Assembly: GCA_022843025.1 (NCBI GenBank)
Contig: JALHOL010000005.1
Location: forward strand, 124,001-188,000
DNA from: Paracoccaceae bacterium
GTDB taxonomy: Bacteria > Pseudomonadota > Alphaproteobacteria > Rhodobacterales > Rhodobacteraceae
Reading direction: 5' to 3'
DNA: 64,000 nucleotides
In this document: one piece after another, positions 41,744-49,989 of the stretch
How positions within the stretch are numbered: position 1 is the stretch's first letter
How the letters are laid out: every line of letters starts with the position of its first letter
Position numbers and translations under genes: made by a program
The notes under the pieces: generated by a model
Seen by the model: the letters and a program-made list of their open reading frames with translations, nothing else
What the model was told of the DNA's origin: nothing
Databases searched by the model: none

Positions 41744-42661
41744 ATGCAGCTTTACCTTCCGATTGCCGAGGTATCGGTCAATGCCTTCCTCCTTTTGGGG
41801 TTGGGCGGGATCGTGGGCTTTCTGTCGGGCATGTTCGGCGTGGGCGGCGGGTTTCTGATCACGCCCTTGCTGTTCTTCATCGGCGTGCCGCCTGCGGTGG
41901 CGGTGGCGACCGGGGCAAATCAGGTGGTGGCCTCATCGGTTTCGGGCGTGCTGGCGCAGGTGCGGCGCAAGGCGGTGGATTTCCACATGGGCACGGTGCT
42001 GCTGATAGGCGGGATGGCCGGATCGGGCGTTGGCATCTGGGTGTTTCAGTGGATGACGCGGCTGGGGCAGGTCGATCTGTTCGTGCAGCTGTCCTATGTG
42101 CTGTTTCTGGGTCTGATCGGGGCGATGATGCTGCAGGAAAGCCTGCGGTCGTGGTTCCGGTCACAAAAAGGCGGGCCGGTGCGGCGGTCGCATGTGCATA
42201 CTTGGGTACATGGCCTCCCGCTGAAGATGAAGTTTCGCGCGTCGGGGCTGTATATCAGCGTGCTGCCGCCGCTGGCGGTGGGGGCGCTGGTGGGGTTTCT
42301 GGCGGCGATCATGGGGGTGGGTGGCGGGTTCGTCATGGTGCCTGCGATGATCTATCTGCTGGGGATGCCCACGAAGGTTGTCGTCGGCACATCGCTGTTC
42401 CAGATCATTTTCGTCACCGCCTTCACCACGTTGATGCATGCGGTAACCAGCCAGACGGTGGATATCCTGCTGGCCTTCCTTCTGATCGTGGGCGGCGTGA
42501 TCGGGGCGCAGATCGGTACCAGCATCGGGGTGCGTCTGAAGGCCGAACAGTTGCGCATCCTGCTGGCGCTTCTGGTGCTGGCGGTATCGGTCAAGATCGC
42601 GCTGGACCTGCTGTTGCGCCCGTCCGAGCTGTATTCTGTGGTGCCGGGGATATTGCCGTGA
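41744..42661 (+). CDS. TauE/SafE-family anion exporter, 305 aa
   Basis: This is a polytopic protein with the two-repeat TauE/SafE pattern: GGIVGFLSGMFGVGGGFLITPLL in the first half and GALVGFLAAIMGVGGGFVMVPAMIYLLGMPTKVVVGTSLFQIIFV in the second. Members export sulfite, sulfoacetate or related anions; the substrate here is unknown. A TTG two codons earlier is open, but the ATG at 41744 is preferred. The stop overlaps the GTG start of a TIGR02186-type gene, a pairing that recurs in alphaproteobacteria. Confidence 0.9.
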   Translation: MQLYLPIAEVSVNAFLLLGLGGIVGFLSGMFGVGGGFLITPLLFFIGVPPAVAVATGANQVVASSVSGVLAQVRRKAVDFHMGTVLLIGGMAGSGVGIWVFQWMTRLGQVDLFVQLSYVLFLGLIGAMMLQESLRSWFRSQKGGPVRRSHVHTWVHGLPLKMKFRASGLYISVLPPLAVGALVGFLAAIMGVGGGFVMVPAMIYLLGMPTKVVVGTSLFQIIFVTAFTTLMHAVTSQTVDILLAFLLIVGGVIGAQIGTSIGVRLKAEQLRILLALLVLAVSVKIALDLLLRPSELYSVVPGILP

Positions 42662-43413
42662 AGTGGCTGGTGCTTGCCCTTGCGCTGCTGCCCCTGCCCG
42701 CGCTGGCGGCGGAAAGCATCGTGGCGGGGCTGAGCCAGAACCGTGTGTCGATCACCGCCGATTTCGATGGGTCCGAGATTTTGGTCTATGGCGCGGTGAA
42801 GCGGAATGCCCCTGCCCCGGACGAGCCGATCGAGGTGATCATCACCGTCGAAGGGCCTGCCACGCCTGTCACGATCCGCAAAAAGGAACGGCGGCTGGGC
42901 ATCTGGATCAACACCGACGCGGTCGAGGTGGATGCCGCGCCCAGCTTTTACGCGGTGGCCACGACCGGGCCGCTGCGGCAAATCCTGTCGGAAACCGAAG
43001 ACCTGCGTCACCGCGTCACGCTGCCCCGCGTGATCCGTACCGTGGGCGCGGCGACCGAGGCGGGGGGGCCGGACGCCTTTATCGACGCGATGCAGCGCAT
43101 CCGGCTGGCCGAGAGCCGCTATAAGGTGTTGCAGGGCGCGGTGGAGTTCACCGAACAAACGCTGTTCCGCGCCGATATCGTGCTGCCGTCGAACCTGACC
43201 GAAGGCGAATACCGGGTGCGCATCTTCCTGACGCGGGATGGCCGGGTGGTGGATGTGCAGAACCGGGTGGTGGGGGTGCGGAAAGAGGGGCTGGAGCGGT
43301 TGTTGTTCAACCTGTCGCGCGAACAGCCGCTGATCTATGGGCTGCTGTCGCTGTTCATGGCGGCGGGGGCGGGCTGGGCGGCCTCGGCCGGGTTCCGCAT
43401 CCTGCGCAGCTAA
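42658..43413 (+). CDS. TIGR02186-type membrane-anchored protein, 251 aa
   Basis: A signal peptide (WLVLALALLPLPALAAES) precedes an extracytoplasmic beta-rich region with LSQNRVSITADFDGSEILVYGAVKR and RLGIWINTDAVEVDAAPSFYAV. A C-terminal helix ends the chain (about 225-250, LIYGLLSLFMAAGAGWAASAGF). This matches the alphaproteobacterial TIGR02186 putative transmembrane family, whose role is unknown but which is tied by position to TauE/SafE exporters. It starts with GTG overlapping the TauE stop. It converges with the MATE gene with overlapping stop codons. Confidence 0.85.
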   Translation: MKWLVLALALLPLPALAAESIVAGLSQNRVSITADFDGSEILVYGAVKRNAPAPDEPIEVIITVEGPATPVTIRKKERRLGIWINTDAVEVDAAPSFYAVATTGPLRQILSETEDLRHRVTLPRVIRTVGAATEAGGPDAFIDAMQRIRLAESRYKVLQGAVEFTEQTLFRADIVLPSNLTEGEYRVRIFLTRDGRVVDVQNRVVGVRKEGLERLLFNLSREQPLIYGLLSLFMAAGAGWAASAGFRILRS

Positions 43414-44720
43414 GCGGGCACGGCGCGGGCCAGCGCGCCGGGTGCCACCCGCGCCATGCTGATGCCGCGCGCGGCGTTCAGCACCATCAAGGCGGCCCAG
43501 AGGCCATGATTGCCAAAGGCTGGCGGCAGGATGGCCAGAGCGACAGCATAGATCGCCACCGACAGCATCATGGTGTGCCGCATCAGGGTGGTCAGCGTGG
43601 CGCCGATGAAGATGCCGTCATAGATCCACGAGGCAACCCCGATCAGCGGGGCAGCCACCAGCCATGGCAGGAAGGCGCGGGCCTCGGCGCGCACATCGGG
43701 GGCGGTGGTCATCAGGTCGATGATCGCAGGGCCCGCCAGCGCGAAGGCGGCGGCCAGCAGGGCCGCCCCAGCAAAGCCCCATTGCATCGCCAGCCGACCG
43801 GCGCGGCGCAGGTCATCGCGCGCCCGCGCACCAACGGCCTGCCCCACCAGCGTTTCCGCCGCAAAGGCGAACCCGTCCAGCGCATAGGCGGTGATGGACA
43901 GGAATTGCAGCAGCACCTGATTGGCGGCCAGCGTCACATCGCCCTGCCGCGCGCCCAGAAAGACAAAGGTGGTGAAGCTGAGTTGCAGCAGGACGGACCG
44001 GATCATGATGTCGCGGTTGACCGCCAGCATCACCCGCAGCGCAGCACGGTCGGGCAGCCGTGCCAGCGCCGCGCGCCAGACCGGGATCAGCCCGTCGCGG
44101 CAGAGCCAGAGGCCAAGGAAAAGCCCAGTCCATTCCGCGATCAGGGTGGCGGCGGCCACGCCGCCCACGCCCCAGCCAAGGCCGAGGACGAACCACAGGT
44201 CGAGGATGACGTTCACGCCGTTGATCCAAAGCTGCAACAGCAGCACCGCGCGGGTGCGTTCCACCGCAATCAGCCATCCGGTCACGGCATAGGCGGCGAT
44301 GGTGGCAGGCGCGCCCCAGATGCGGATGGCAAGGTATTGCTGGGCGAGGGTTTCGACCTCTTCCCCTGCCGGAGCGATGGCGAAGGCGGCTTGGAACAAA
44401 AGCCCCTGCCCCGCGATGAAAACCAACCCCGCCACCGCGCCGATCAGCAGCGCGCGCAGCAGGATGGCCCCCCGTTCGGCCATGTCGCCCGCGCCATGCG
44501 CCTGTGCGGCAAGGCCCGAGGTGCCCATGCGCAGGAAACCGAAAATCCAGTAGAGCGAGATCAGGATCACCGATCCCACGCCCACCGCCCCGATGGGGGC
44601 CGCCTGTCCCAACTGCCCCACCACGCCGGTATCCACAGCGCCCAGCAGCGGGACCGTGGCATTGGACAGCACGATGGGTGCGGCGATCTTCAGCAGGCGG
44701 GAATGGGTGATGGCGGTCAT
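43410..44720 (-). CDS. MATE-family efflux transporter, 436 aa
   Basis: This is a twelve-helix multidrug/organic-cation antiporter of the DinF/NorM superfamily. Typical segments are LLKIAAPIVLSNATVPLLGAVDTGVVGQLG in helix 1, SLYWIFGFLRMGTSGLAAQAHGAGD, and FAAETLVGQAVGARARDDLRRAGR in the second half. The length is normal when started at the ATG at 44720; the frame stays open a long way upstream, but that part does not resemble any MATE sequence. Substrate and regulation are not visible. Confidence 0.9.
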   Translation of the reverse strand: MTAITHSRLLKIAAPIVLSNATVPLLGAVDTGVVGQLGQAAPIGAVGVGSVILISLYWIFGFLRMGTSGLAAQAHGAGDMAERGAILLRALLIGAVAGLVFIAGQGLLFQAAFAIAPAGEEVETLAQQYLAIRIWGAPATIAAYAVTGWLIAVERTRAVLLLQLWINGVNVILDLWFVLGLGWGVGGVAAATLIAEWTGLFLGLWLCRDGLIPVWRAALARLPDRAALRVMLAVNRDIMIRSVLLQLSFTTFVFLGARQGDVTLAANQVLLQFLSITAYALDGFAFAAETLVGQAVGARARDDLRRAGRLAMQWGFAGAALLAAAFALAGPAIIDLMTTAPDVRAEARAFLPWLVAAPLIGVASWIYDGIFIGATLTTLMRHTMMLSVAIYAVALAILPPAFGNHGLWAALMVLNAARGISMARVAPGALARAVPA

Positions 44721-44818
44721 GGTGGGGTGACCATGGCGGAAGGGGGCGGCGGGGGAAAGGGGGGTATTGGCAGCGCGTTCGCGGCGGTCCGGGCGGGCGC
44801 AAGAGGTGCCCGGCCGGA

Positions 44819-45781
44819 TCAGGCGGCGAACAGGCCTGTGCCGGTGGCGGCCAGCCCGGCCCCCTCTGGCATCAGAAACAGCGTGTGCAGCCCTTGCCGC
44901 GCGGCAAAGGCGCGGCCCCTTGGTGCACCCATGACCATCAGCGCGGTGGCCATGGCATCGGCCATCATGCAGGACTGGCCCATCACCGTGACCGAGGCGG
45001 GGGAGTTCACAAGCGGGGCAGCAGTATCCGGGTGCATCGTATGGGCCAGACGCGTGCCCCGGATATCGACGAAATGCCGATAGTTGCCAGATGTGGCGAC
45101 GGCGGCATCGGCCAGCGCGATCACGGAATGATTGCCGCGCGGGGTGGCCTGTCTGGGATCGTCCGGCCTGTCGACCCCCACGGTCCAGGGGTGGCCATCC
45201 CGCCGCGTGCCAAGCGCCCGCACCTCGCCGTCGATCGAGCACAGGGCATGGGCAACACCCAGCGCGCGGGCGGTTTCTGCCAACCGGTCGACACCGTAAC
45301 CCTTGGCGATGCCCGACAGATCAAGCGATAGCGGCGCGGTCTTGCGCGCAAGGCCCATCGCTGCATCGATCTGCAGCGCATCGGTCGCGCGGATGCGCGG
45401 GGCGGCACTGGCGGCACGGATCGCCGACAGGTCCATCGGCGCGGGCCCGAACCCCCAGGCGCGCACCGCCGCGCCCATGTTCATCTCGAACGCCCCTTCC
45501 GTCGACGCGCTGATGGCAAGGCCCGCCTCCAACACGGTGAGCAACGCGCGCGGCAGGGGCAGCCAGACATTCAGCGGGGCCGCATTCAGGCGCATCAGCG
45601 CGCTGTCGGGTTTCCATGTGGACATCTGGTCATCCACCTCATCCACCGCCGCTTGCAGGGCGCTGGTCAGGCGGGCGCGGTGATCTTCGGGAAGCGGGCC
45701 ATCCACCAGCACCTGCCAGACCGTGCCCATCGTCGGCCCCGACAGGGCCCGTTCCCCGCGATCAGTAGCTGTCTTCGGCAT
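44819..45781 (-). CDS. apbE: ApbE-family FAD:protein FMN transferase, 320 aa
   Basis: ApbE attaches FMN covalently to Thr/Ser in D-x-x-(S/T)-G-A-(S/T) motifs of extracytoplasmic redox proteins. Seen here: GPTMGTVWQVLVDG at the start, LSLDLSGIAKGYGVDRLAE with the conserved SGIAKG, HALCSIDGEVRALG, and a C-terminal ASVTVMGQSCMMADAMATALMVMG metal-binding region. No signal peptide is obvious in this start, so export needs explaining. The ATG at 45781 overlaps the reductase stop by 20 bases and has GGGGGG upstream. Its likely client is the DUF2271 protein encoded at 47982-48452. Confidence 0.92.
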   Translation of the reverse strand: MPKTATDRGERALSGPTMGTVWQVLVDGPLPEDHRARLTSALQAAVDEVDDQMSTWKPDSALMRLNAAPLNVWLPLPRALLTVLEAGLAISASTEGAFEMNMGAAVRAWGFGPAPMDLSAIRAASAAPRIRATDALQIDAAMGLARKTAPLSLDLSGIAKGYGVDRLAETARALGVAHALCSIDGEVRALGTRRDGHPWTVGVDRPDDPRQATPRGNHSVIALADAAVATSGNYRHFVDIRGTRLAHTMHPDTAAPLVNSPASVTVMGQSCMMADAMATALMVMGAPRGRAFAARQGLHTLFLMPEGAGLAATGTGLFAA

Positions 45782-47978
45782 AGCGCCCCCCGGCCTGCAA
45801 ACTCTGTGTGGTGACGCCGATGGGGGCCAGAATCTCTTCCAGCGCGGCGCGCACGCCTTGCGCCATGTCGCGCCCGCCACAGACCATGATCCGCGCGCCC
45901 GTGGCGACAAGGGCGCGCACCCGGTCGGCATCGGCGCGCAGGCGATCCTGCACATGCTGGCGCGGTTCCGTGCGGGAAAAGGCGGTGTACAGGTCCGTCA
46001 GGCGGCCATCGGCGGCCCATGTGGCCAGATCCTCTTGATACAGGAAATCCGCATCGGGGTGCCGCGCCCCGAACCACAGGTGGATCGGTCGCCGCGCCGC
46101 ATTGGCGCGCGCAAAACCTGCCAGCGGCCCGATGCCCGTTCCCGCGCCTACAAGGATTAGCGGGGATGATCCGGCATCCGGTTGAAAGCCGGGATTGGGT
46201 TTGACAAAGCAGCGGATGCGCTGGCCCGGTTGCAGATCCATCAACTGCCCCGAACACAGGCCACCCGGTTGCTTGCGCACCACAATCTCGGCAAAGCCGT
46301 CCTTCGTGCCGGAGGCCAGCGAATAGTAGCGCGGCAAAAGGCTGCCTTCGGGCAGGATGCCCAGCAGATCGCCGGGGCGAAAGCGGGCCATGGCCTGCCC
46401 GGACAGGCAGCCGACAAGGGTGGCGCCCGGCAAGGCAAAGCGCAGAATCGCGGTGGGGGCCTGCACGGCCTGCCCGTAATCGCGGCGCGAAATCAGGGTG
46501 ATCGCCGTGCTGCGCGGTGCGGCGGGTTGATGGACCACATCCAGCGCGATGCCCATGGCCGCGCCCAGATCGCGGGACCAGCGGGCAAAGCCCTGCGCTG
46601 ATTGGCGGTCGATGCGGTCCAGTGGCAATAGGCTGGCCCAGCCTGCCCGCCGTGCGGCGGCGTCAAGCCGTTCGGCAAAGGCGCAGAAGGCGGGAAAGCT
46701 GCGGTCGCCAAAGCCAAGAACGACAAGCGGGACAGAGGGCAGCGGGGGAAAGGCGGCAAGCCGATCTTCCATGCCAAGGGCCGAGGCCGGGGCATCCCCA
46801 TCGCCCCATGTGGCCGCCATGACGATGATCCGTTCGGCCTGCGCATAGCCCGCGGGGGCAAAGGCGGACAGCGGCGCGAGGTGAACGCTTTGCCCCGCCG
46901 CCTGCAAGGCGCGACCCAGCGCCGTGGCAAAGCCCCAGGTGCTGCCGCCCTCGCTGGCGACAAGGATCACGGTCCGGGCTGCCCCTGCGCTGGCCATGCG
47001 GGAAAGCGCGGCGCGGTTGCGCGGGCGGCGCAGCCAGATCAGCGCGCCGGTGACAGACAGAACCGGAACCGTCAGCGTCAGCAGGCCAAGGATCACGCCC
47101 CAAAGCGCCGCCCCTTCGCCCGTGTGCAACAGATAGACCCATTCACCGATCCGCGCCCAAGGCCCAGGTGCCGCCCAGACCAGCAGCGCGCCCGTGCCCT
47201 GATCAACATAGCCGGTGCCTGCGTCGGTGGTCACGGTAAAGACATCCGCCCCATCGCCTGCATAGGGAAAGGTCAGATCGCGCAGATCGGCCACGGACAG
47301 GGCGGCGAGGGCGGGCATGTCTGCGGGGGAAAGGCCGGTCTGGCCGCTGACAGCCGTTGGAAAGGCGGGATTGGCCTCATCCGCGGGCAGAAGATCAAAG
47401 GTCGATGCTGTCATCCACAGCGCCGTCAAGGCCGTCAGCATCAGCGTCGCCACGGCGATGCGGGCGGTCTGCCCATGCCAGCGCCCGGCGGCAGGTCCGC
47501 GCAGGGCAGAAAACCAGCGCCGCCACCCGCCCTGCCGCCGCGCGATCAGGACCGCGCCGGAACAGGCCAGCACCAGCAGGGCCAGCGCGCCTGCGGCGGT
47601 GGTCCAGCGTCCGGCATCCTCCATCAGCAGGGCGCGGTGAAAATCGGTGAGCCAGTTTCGCAGTGCAGACGGATCAGCGCTGCCCGCGTCCCGCCCAGTG
47701 GCCGGGTCCACCACCGCCGCCCCCGGCGCATCGCCATCAAACCAATAGGCGGTGATCCTGCCCGACGGCGCGCGGCGGATTTGCTCCACCGTCGGATGCA
47801 CGAGCAGAACTTTGGCCGCAAGATCGCCCACCGTCTGCTCCGACAGGGCGGCCGGTGCCGTGACGGCCTCAATCGCCGGAAAGACCGACAGCATTGCCCC
47901 GCTGAGCGACAGCGCGATCAGAAGGGCAGCGGCCAGAAGGCCCGGCCAGCGGTGAAGGGCGCGCAGCATGCCGGTCAC
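45762..47978 (-). CDS. PepSY-TM/flavodoxin/FNR fusion reductase, 738 aa
   Basis: The first part (to about 330) is a PepSY-associated membrane protein with helices near 12-34 (LLAAALLIALSLSGAMLSV), 125-145 and 170-195, and LLTLTVPVLSVTGALIWLRR near 305. Next comes a flavodoxin domain (about 335-490; VASEGGSTWGFATALGRAL as FMN loop, GFGDRSFPAFCAFAERLD). The last part is a CysJ-like FAD/NAD(P)H reductase (PRYYSLASG, GGLCSGQLMDL, LVGAGTGIGPLAGF, FGARHPDADFLYQEDL). Electrons would pass from cytoplasmic NAD(P)H through FAD and FMN to the membrane and periplasm. It is the third product of a five-gene flavin system. Confidence 0.9.
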   Translation of the reverse strand: MTGMLRALHRWPGLLAAALLIALSLSGAMLSVFPAIEAVTAPAALSEQTVGDLAAKVLLVHPTVEQIRRAPSGRITAYWFDGDAPGAAVVDPATGRDAGSADPSALRNWLTDFHRALLMEDAGRWTTAAGALALLVLACSGAVLIARRQGGWRRWFSALRGPAAGRWHGQTARIAVATLMLTALTALWMTASTFDLLPADEANPAFPTAVSGQTGLSPADMPALAALSVADLRDLTFPYAGDGADVFTVTTDAGTGYVDQGTGALLVWAAPGPWARIGEWVYLLHTGEGAALWGVILGLLTLTVPVLSVTGALIWLRRPRNRAALSRMASAGAARTVILVASEGGSTWGFATALGRALQAAGQSVHLAPLSAFAPAGYAQAERIIVMAATWGDGDAPASALGMEDRLAAFPPLPSVPLVVLGFGDRSFPAFCAFAERLDAAARRAGWASLLPLDRIDRQSAQGFARWSRDLGAAMGIALDVVHQPAAPRSTAITLISRRDYGQAVQAPTAILRFALPGATLVGCLSGQAMARFRPGDLLGILPEGSLLPRYYSLASGTKDGFAEIVVRKQPGGLCSGQLMDLQPGQRIRCFVKPNPGFQPDAGSSPLILVGAGTGIGPLAGFARANAARRPIHLWFGARHPDADFLYQEDLATWAADGRLTDLYTAFSRTEPRQHVQDRLRADADRVRALVATGARIMVCGGRDMAQGVRAALEEILAPIGVTTQSLQAGGRYAEDSY

Positions 47979-47981
47979 CTG

Positions 47982-48452
47982 TCAGAAGGCATAGGTGAAA
48001 TCGGCGACGTAGCGCCGCCCTGCCGCGGGCTGGCCTGCGCCTTCCGTCGTCAGCGGCACGGCGATTTCGCCGGGGCTGTCGCGCATATCTTCGACTGCTG
48101 CATCGACATGCAGGGTATAGCCCGCATCGAACAGGGCATCGGCAAGGTCCATCGTCAGTTCAAGGCTGCGCCCGGCCCCGACACTGGCCCCGGTGATGCC
48201 GTCCACCTGCGCCACATCGCCCCCGGTCAGCCGGGCCCAATCAGACAGATGTTTGTAATACTTGGACTTCCCCCCCGCCATCCACAGGCTGCCGGCATAG
48301 GCGCCCGAAGGGTCGGTCACATAGATTGCGAGATAGGCCCCCTGCCCCCCGTATTGCGACAGATTGGCCGTGAGGGTGACAGGGCGGGCCAGAGCAAGGC
48401 CGGGGGCGATGATCGCGGTGGTCAGTGCCAATGCGGCAAGAAGCGGTTTCAT
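47982..48452 (-). CDS. Secreted DUF2271 protein with ApbE flavinylation motif, 156 aa
   Basis: A signal peptide (to about residue 22, LTTAIIAPGLALA) precedes a compact DUF2271 domain: VTLTANLSQYGGQGAYLAIYVTD, SLWMAGGKSKYYKHLSDWARL, then DGITGAS at residues 84-90. This fits the ApbE target pattern D-x-x-T-G-A-S, so FMN is probably bound covalently at Ser90 in the periplasm. The end RRYVADFTYAF is a typical last strand. It stops 3 bases before the PepSY reductase start, consistent with the known DUF2271-PepSY-ApbE redox modules. Its acceptor is unknown. Confidence 0.88.
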   Translation of the reverse strand: MKPLLAALALTTAIIAPGLALARPVTLTANLSQYGGQGAYLAIYVTDPSGAYAGSLWMAGGKSKYYKHLSDWARLTGGDVAQVDGITGASVGAGRSLELTMDLADALFDAGYTLHVDAAVEDMRDSPGEIAVPLTTEGAGQPAAGRRYVADFTYAF

Positions 48453-48466
48453 GTCGGATATTCCTG

Positions 48467-48832
48467 TCAGTTCGATTTGACCTGCGGCGCGGTGCCGTTG
48501 GTGAAAAGCCCGTTCTGCGGCGGAGCGACGGTGCCCGCGGGCGCGGCGTTGCCCGCCCCACCCTGCGCGCAGGACGGATCGTCGGCTGCGGTGCAATCGT
48601 CGCTGTCGCCGCCATTGTCATCGCCCGACCCGCTGCCGCCGCCATTGGACCAGAACCAGCTTCCTTCTTCCCCGTCCTCACTGACACGCAGGGGCGCCAG
48701 CGATGGGCCGGCGGCGGCCATCGGCGCATCAAAGGCAAAGCCATGCGCCGCAACCGGTGCGTTCGCGGCCTGCGCGTCCGGTCCGGCAACAAGGGCGCTG
48801 CCTGCAAGGACAAGGGCGACTACCTGTTTCAT
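48467..48832 (-). CDS. Secreted acidic Gly/Ser/Asp-rich protein, 121 aa
   Basis: The signal peptide VVALVLAGSALVAGPDAQA is followed by an Ala/Pro-rich part and then a strongly acidic low-complexity segment at about 51-88 (SEDGEEGSWFWSNGGGSGSG, then DDNGGDSDDC). Cys80 and Cys88 flank TAADDPS and could form a disulphide. No domain was recognised. Its place between the PepSY and DUF2271 genes argues for a role in the same envelope redox system, perhaps binding a cation. The ATG at 48832 has GGAG upstream; an ATG five codons earlier is also possible. Confidence 0.72.
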   Translation of the reverse strand: MKQVVALVLAGSALVAGPDAQAANAPVAAHGFAFDAPMAAAGPSLAPLRVSEDGEEGSWFWSNGGGSGSGDDNGGDSDDCTAADDPSCAQGGAGNAAPAGTVAPPQNGLFTNGTAPQVKSN

Positions 48833-48873
48833 TTTCCGTTTCTCCATCTCAGGGCGGGTGCAAGACCCGGTGC

Positions 48874-49182
48874 TCAGTCTTGGTTTTCGCTGCGGCTGCC
48901 GCCGCCATGGCCGTGGCCGTCGAACTCCATCTCGACGATCGACAGGGTGGCGGGGTCGAGCTTCACTTCGATCCAGCGGCCCTGTGCATCTTGGCCGGTG
49001 ACCTCGTAACAGCCGTCATCGAGACGGATGCGATCCACGCGCCAGCCATTCGTTGCCGCCAGTTCCATCACCGCATCACGCGGCTGCCACTCGGCCATCG
49101 GGACGGCGCAATCGTCATCTGCCAACGCCGGTGCGACGATCAGCAGGCAGGCGATGACAAGGCTTGTTGACAATCGGATCAT
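48874..49182 (-). CDS. Small secreted PepSY-domain protein, 102 aa
   Basis: A signal peptide (STSLVIACLLIVAPALA) precedes one PepSY-like domain: PRDAVMELAATNGWRVDRIRLDDGCYEVTGQDAQGRWIEVKLDPATLSIVEME. The tail GHGHGGG could bind metal. Such small PepSY proteins often sit beside two-component systems and PepSY-TM reductases. It is the first gene of the minus-strand operon, divergent from the response regulator, so its transcription is probably controlled by that system. Confidence 0.85.
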   Translation of the reverse strand: MIRLSTSLVIACLLIVAPALADDDCAVPMAEWQPRDAVMELAATNGWRVDRIRLDDGCYEVTGQDAQGRWIEVKLDPATLSIVEMEFDGHGHGGGSRSENQD

Positions 49183-49241
49183 GCGTGACACTCCGCAGGG
49201 CTTATCCACGCTGCCCTTTTGTGCCGTGAAACTGACGCCTG

Positions 49242-49270
49242 CCTGAAGCGCGGGGAAAATCTGCTTCAGG
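49242..49270. promoter_or_regulatory. Perfect inverted repeat in the divergent redox/two-component promoter region
   Basis: CCTGAAGC (49242-49249) and GCTTCAGG (49263-49270) are perfect inverted copies with a 13-base spacer, so the half-sites are about two helical turns apart. It lies in the 141-bp gap between the PepSY start and the response regulator start, a likely binding site for the regulator, or a leader hairpin. Confidence 0.45.
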
Positions 49271-49323
49271 TCGCCGTCAGGTTGGCGCGGTAACAGGCGT
49301 GCAGAACGGCCCGAAGGGACACC

Positions 49324-49989
49324 ATGCCGATGCGGATATTGCTGATCGAAGATGATCGCGTGATCGCGACCGCCATCCGCGAACAGGCCGAGGGCGAAGG
49401 TCATTCCGTCGACTGGGCGGCGCGGCTGGATGCGGCGGATGATGCGCTGGCCACCGCGCATTTCGACCTGATCCTGCTCGATCTGATGCTGCCCGACGGG
49501 CGCGGCCTGCCCTTTCTGCGCAAACTCCGCGCCGGGGGGGCAAAGACGCCTGTCATCATCATGACGGCGCTGGATCAGGTGTCCGACAGGATCGACGGGC
49601 TGAATGCCGGGGCCGATGACTATCTGGTCAAACCCTTTGACCTGAGCGAGTTGTCCGCCCGGATCGGCGCAGTGTCGCGCCGCTATGCGGGCAACCCGAA
49701 CCCCTGCATCGACCTGCGCGATCTGTCCATCGACCTTGCCGCGCGCCGCCTTTTGCGGGCGGGCAAGCCCGTGCCGCTGACGGCGCGGGAATGGGTGCTG
49801 CTGGAGGCATTCCTGCAAAAGCCGGGGCAGCTGCTTTCGAAATCCGTGCTGGAGGAACGCCTGTATTCCTTTGATGCCGAGGTCGAAAGCAACACGACCG
49901 AGGTGCATATCAGCCGCCTGCGCAAAAAGTTGGGGGCCGATGTCATCGTCACTGAACGCGGGCTTGGCTATCGGTTGGCGCAGCCATGA
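49324..49989 (+). CDS. OmpR/QseB-family response regulator, 221 aa
   Basis: The receiver domain (1-115) has the acidic pair in LLIEDDRVIA, phosphorylated Asp near 52 in LILLDLMLPDGRG, Thr in IIMTALD and Lys in LVKPFDL. The C-terminal winged helix (about 130-220) has LTAREWVLLEAFLQKPGQLLSK and NTTEVHISRLRKKLG with GLGYRL at the end. It overlaps the kinase start (ATGA). Its position opposite the PepSY/DUF2271 operon and in one transcript with a VIT transporter suggests it controls metal or redox stress in the envelope. Confidence 0.93.
   Translation: MPMRILLIEDDRVIATAIREQAEGEGHSVDWAARLDAADDALATAHFDLILLDLMLPDGRGLPFLRKLRAGGAKTPVIIMTALDQVSDRIDGLNAGADDYLVKPFDLSELSARIGAVSRRYAGNPNPCIDLRDLSIDLAARRLLRAGKPVPLTAREWVLLEAFLQKPGQLLSKSVLEERLYSFDAEVESNTTEVHISRLRKKLGADVIVTERGLGYRLAQP

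Noticed and set aside
42049..42657. In-frame extension upstream of the TIGR02186-type gene
   Set aside because: It lies inside tauE in another frame, while a signal peptide begins exactly at the GTG at 42658.
44721..45242. Possible N-terminal extension of the MATE transporter
   Set aside because: It overlaps apbE antisense and lacks hydrophobic helices. MATE sequence begins at the ATG at 44720.
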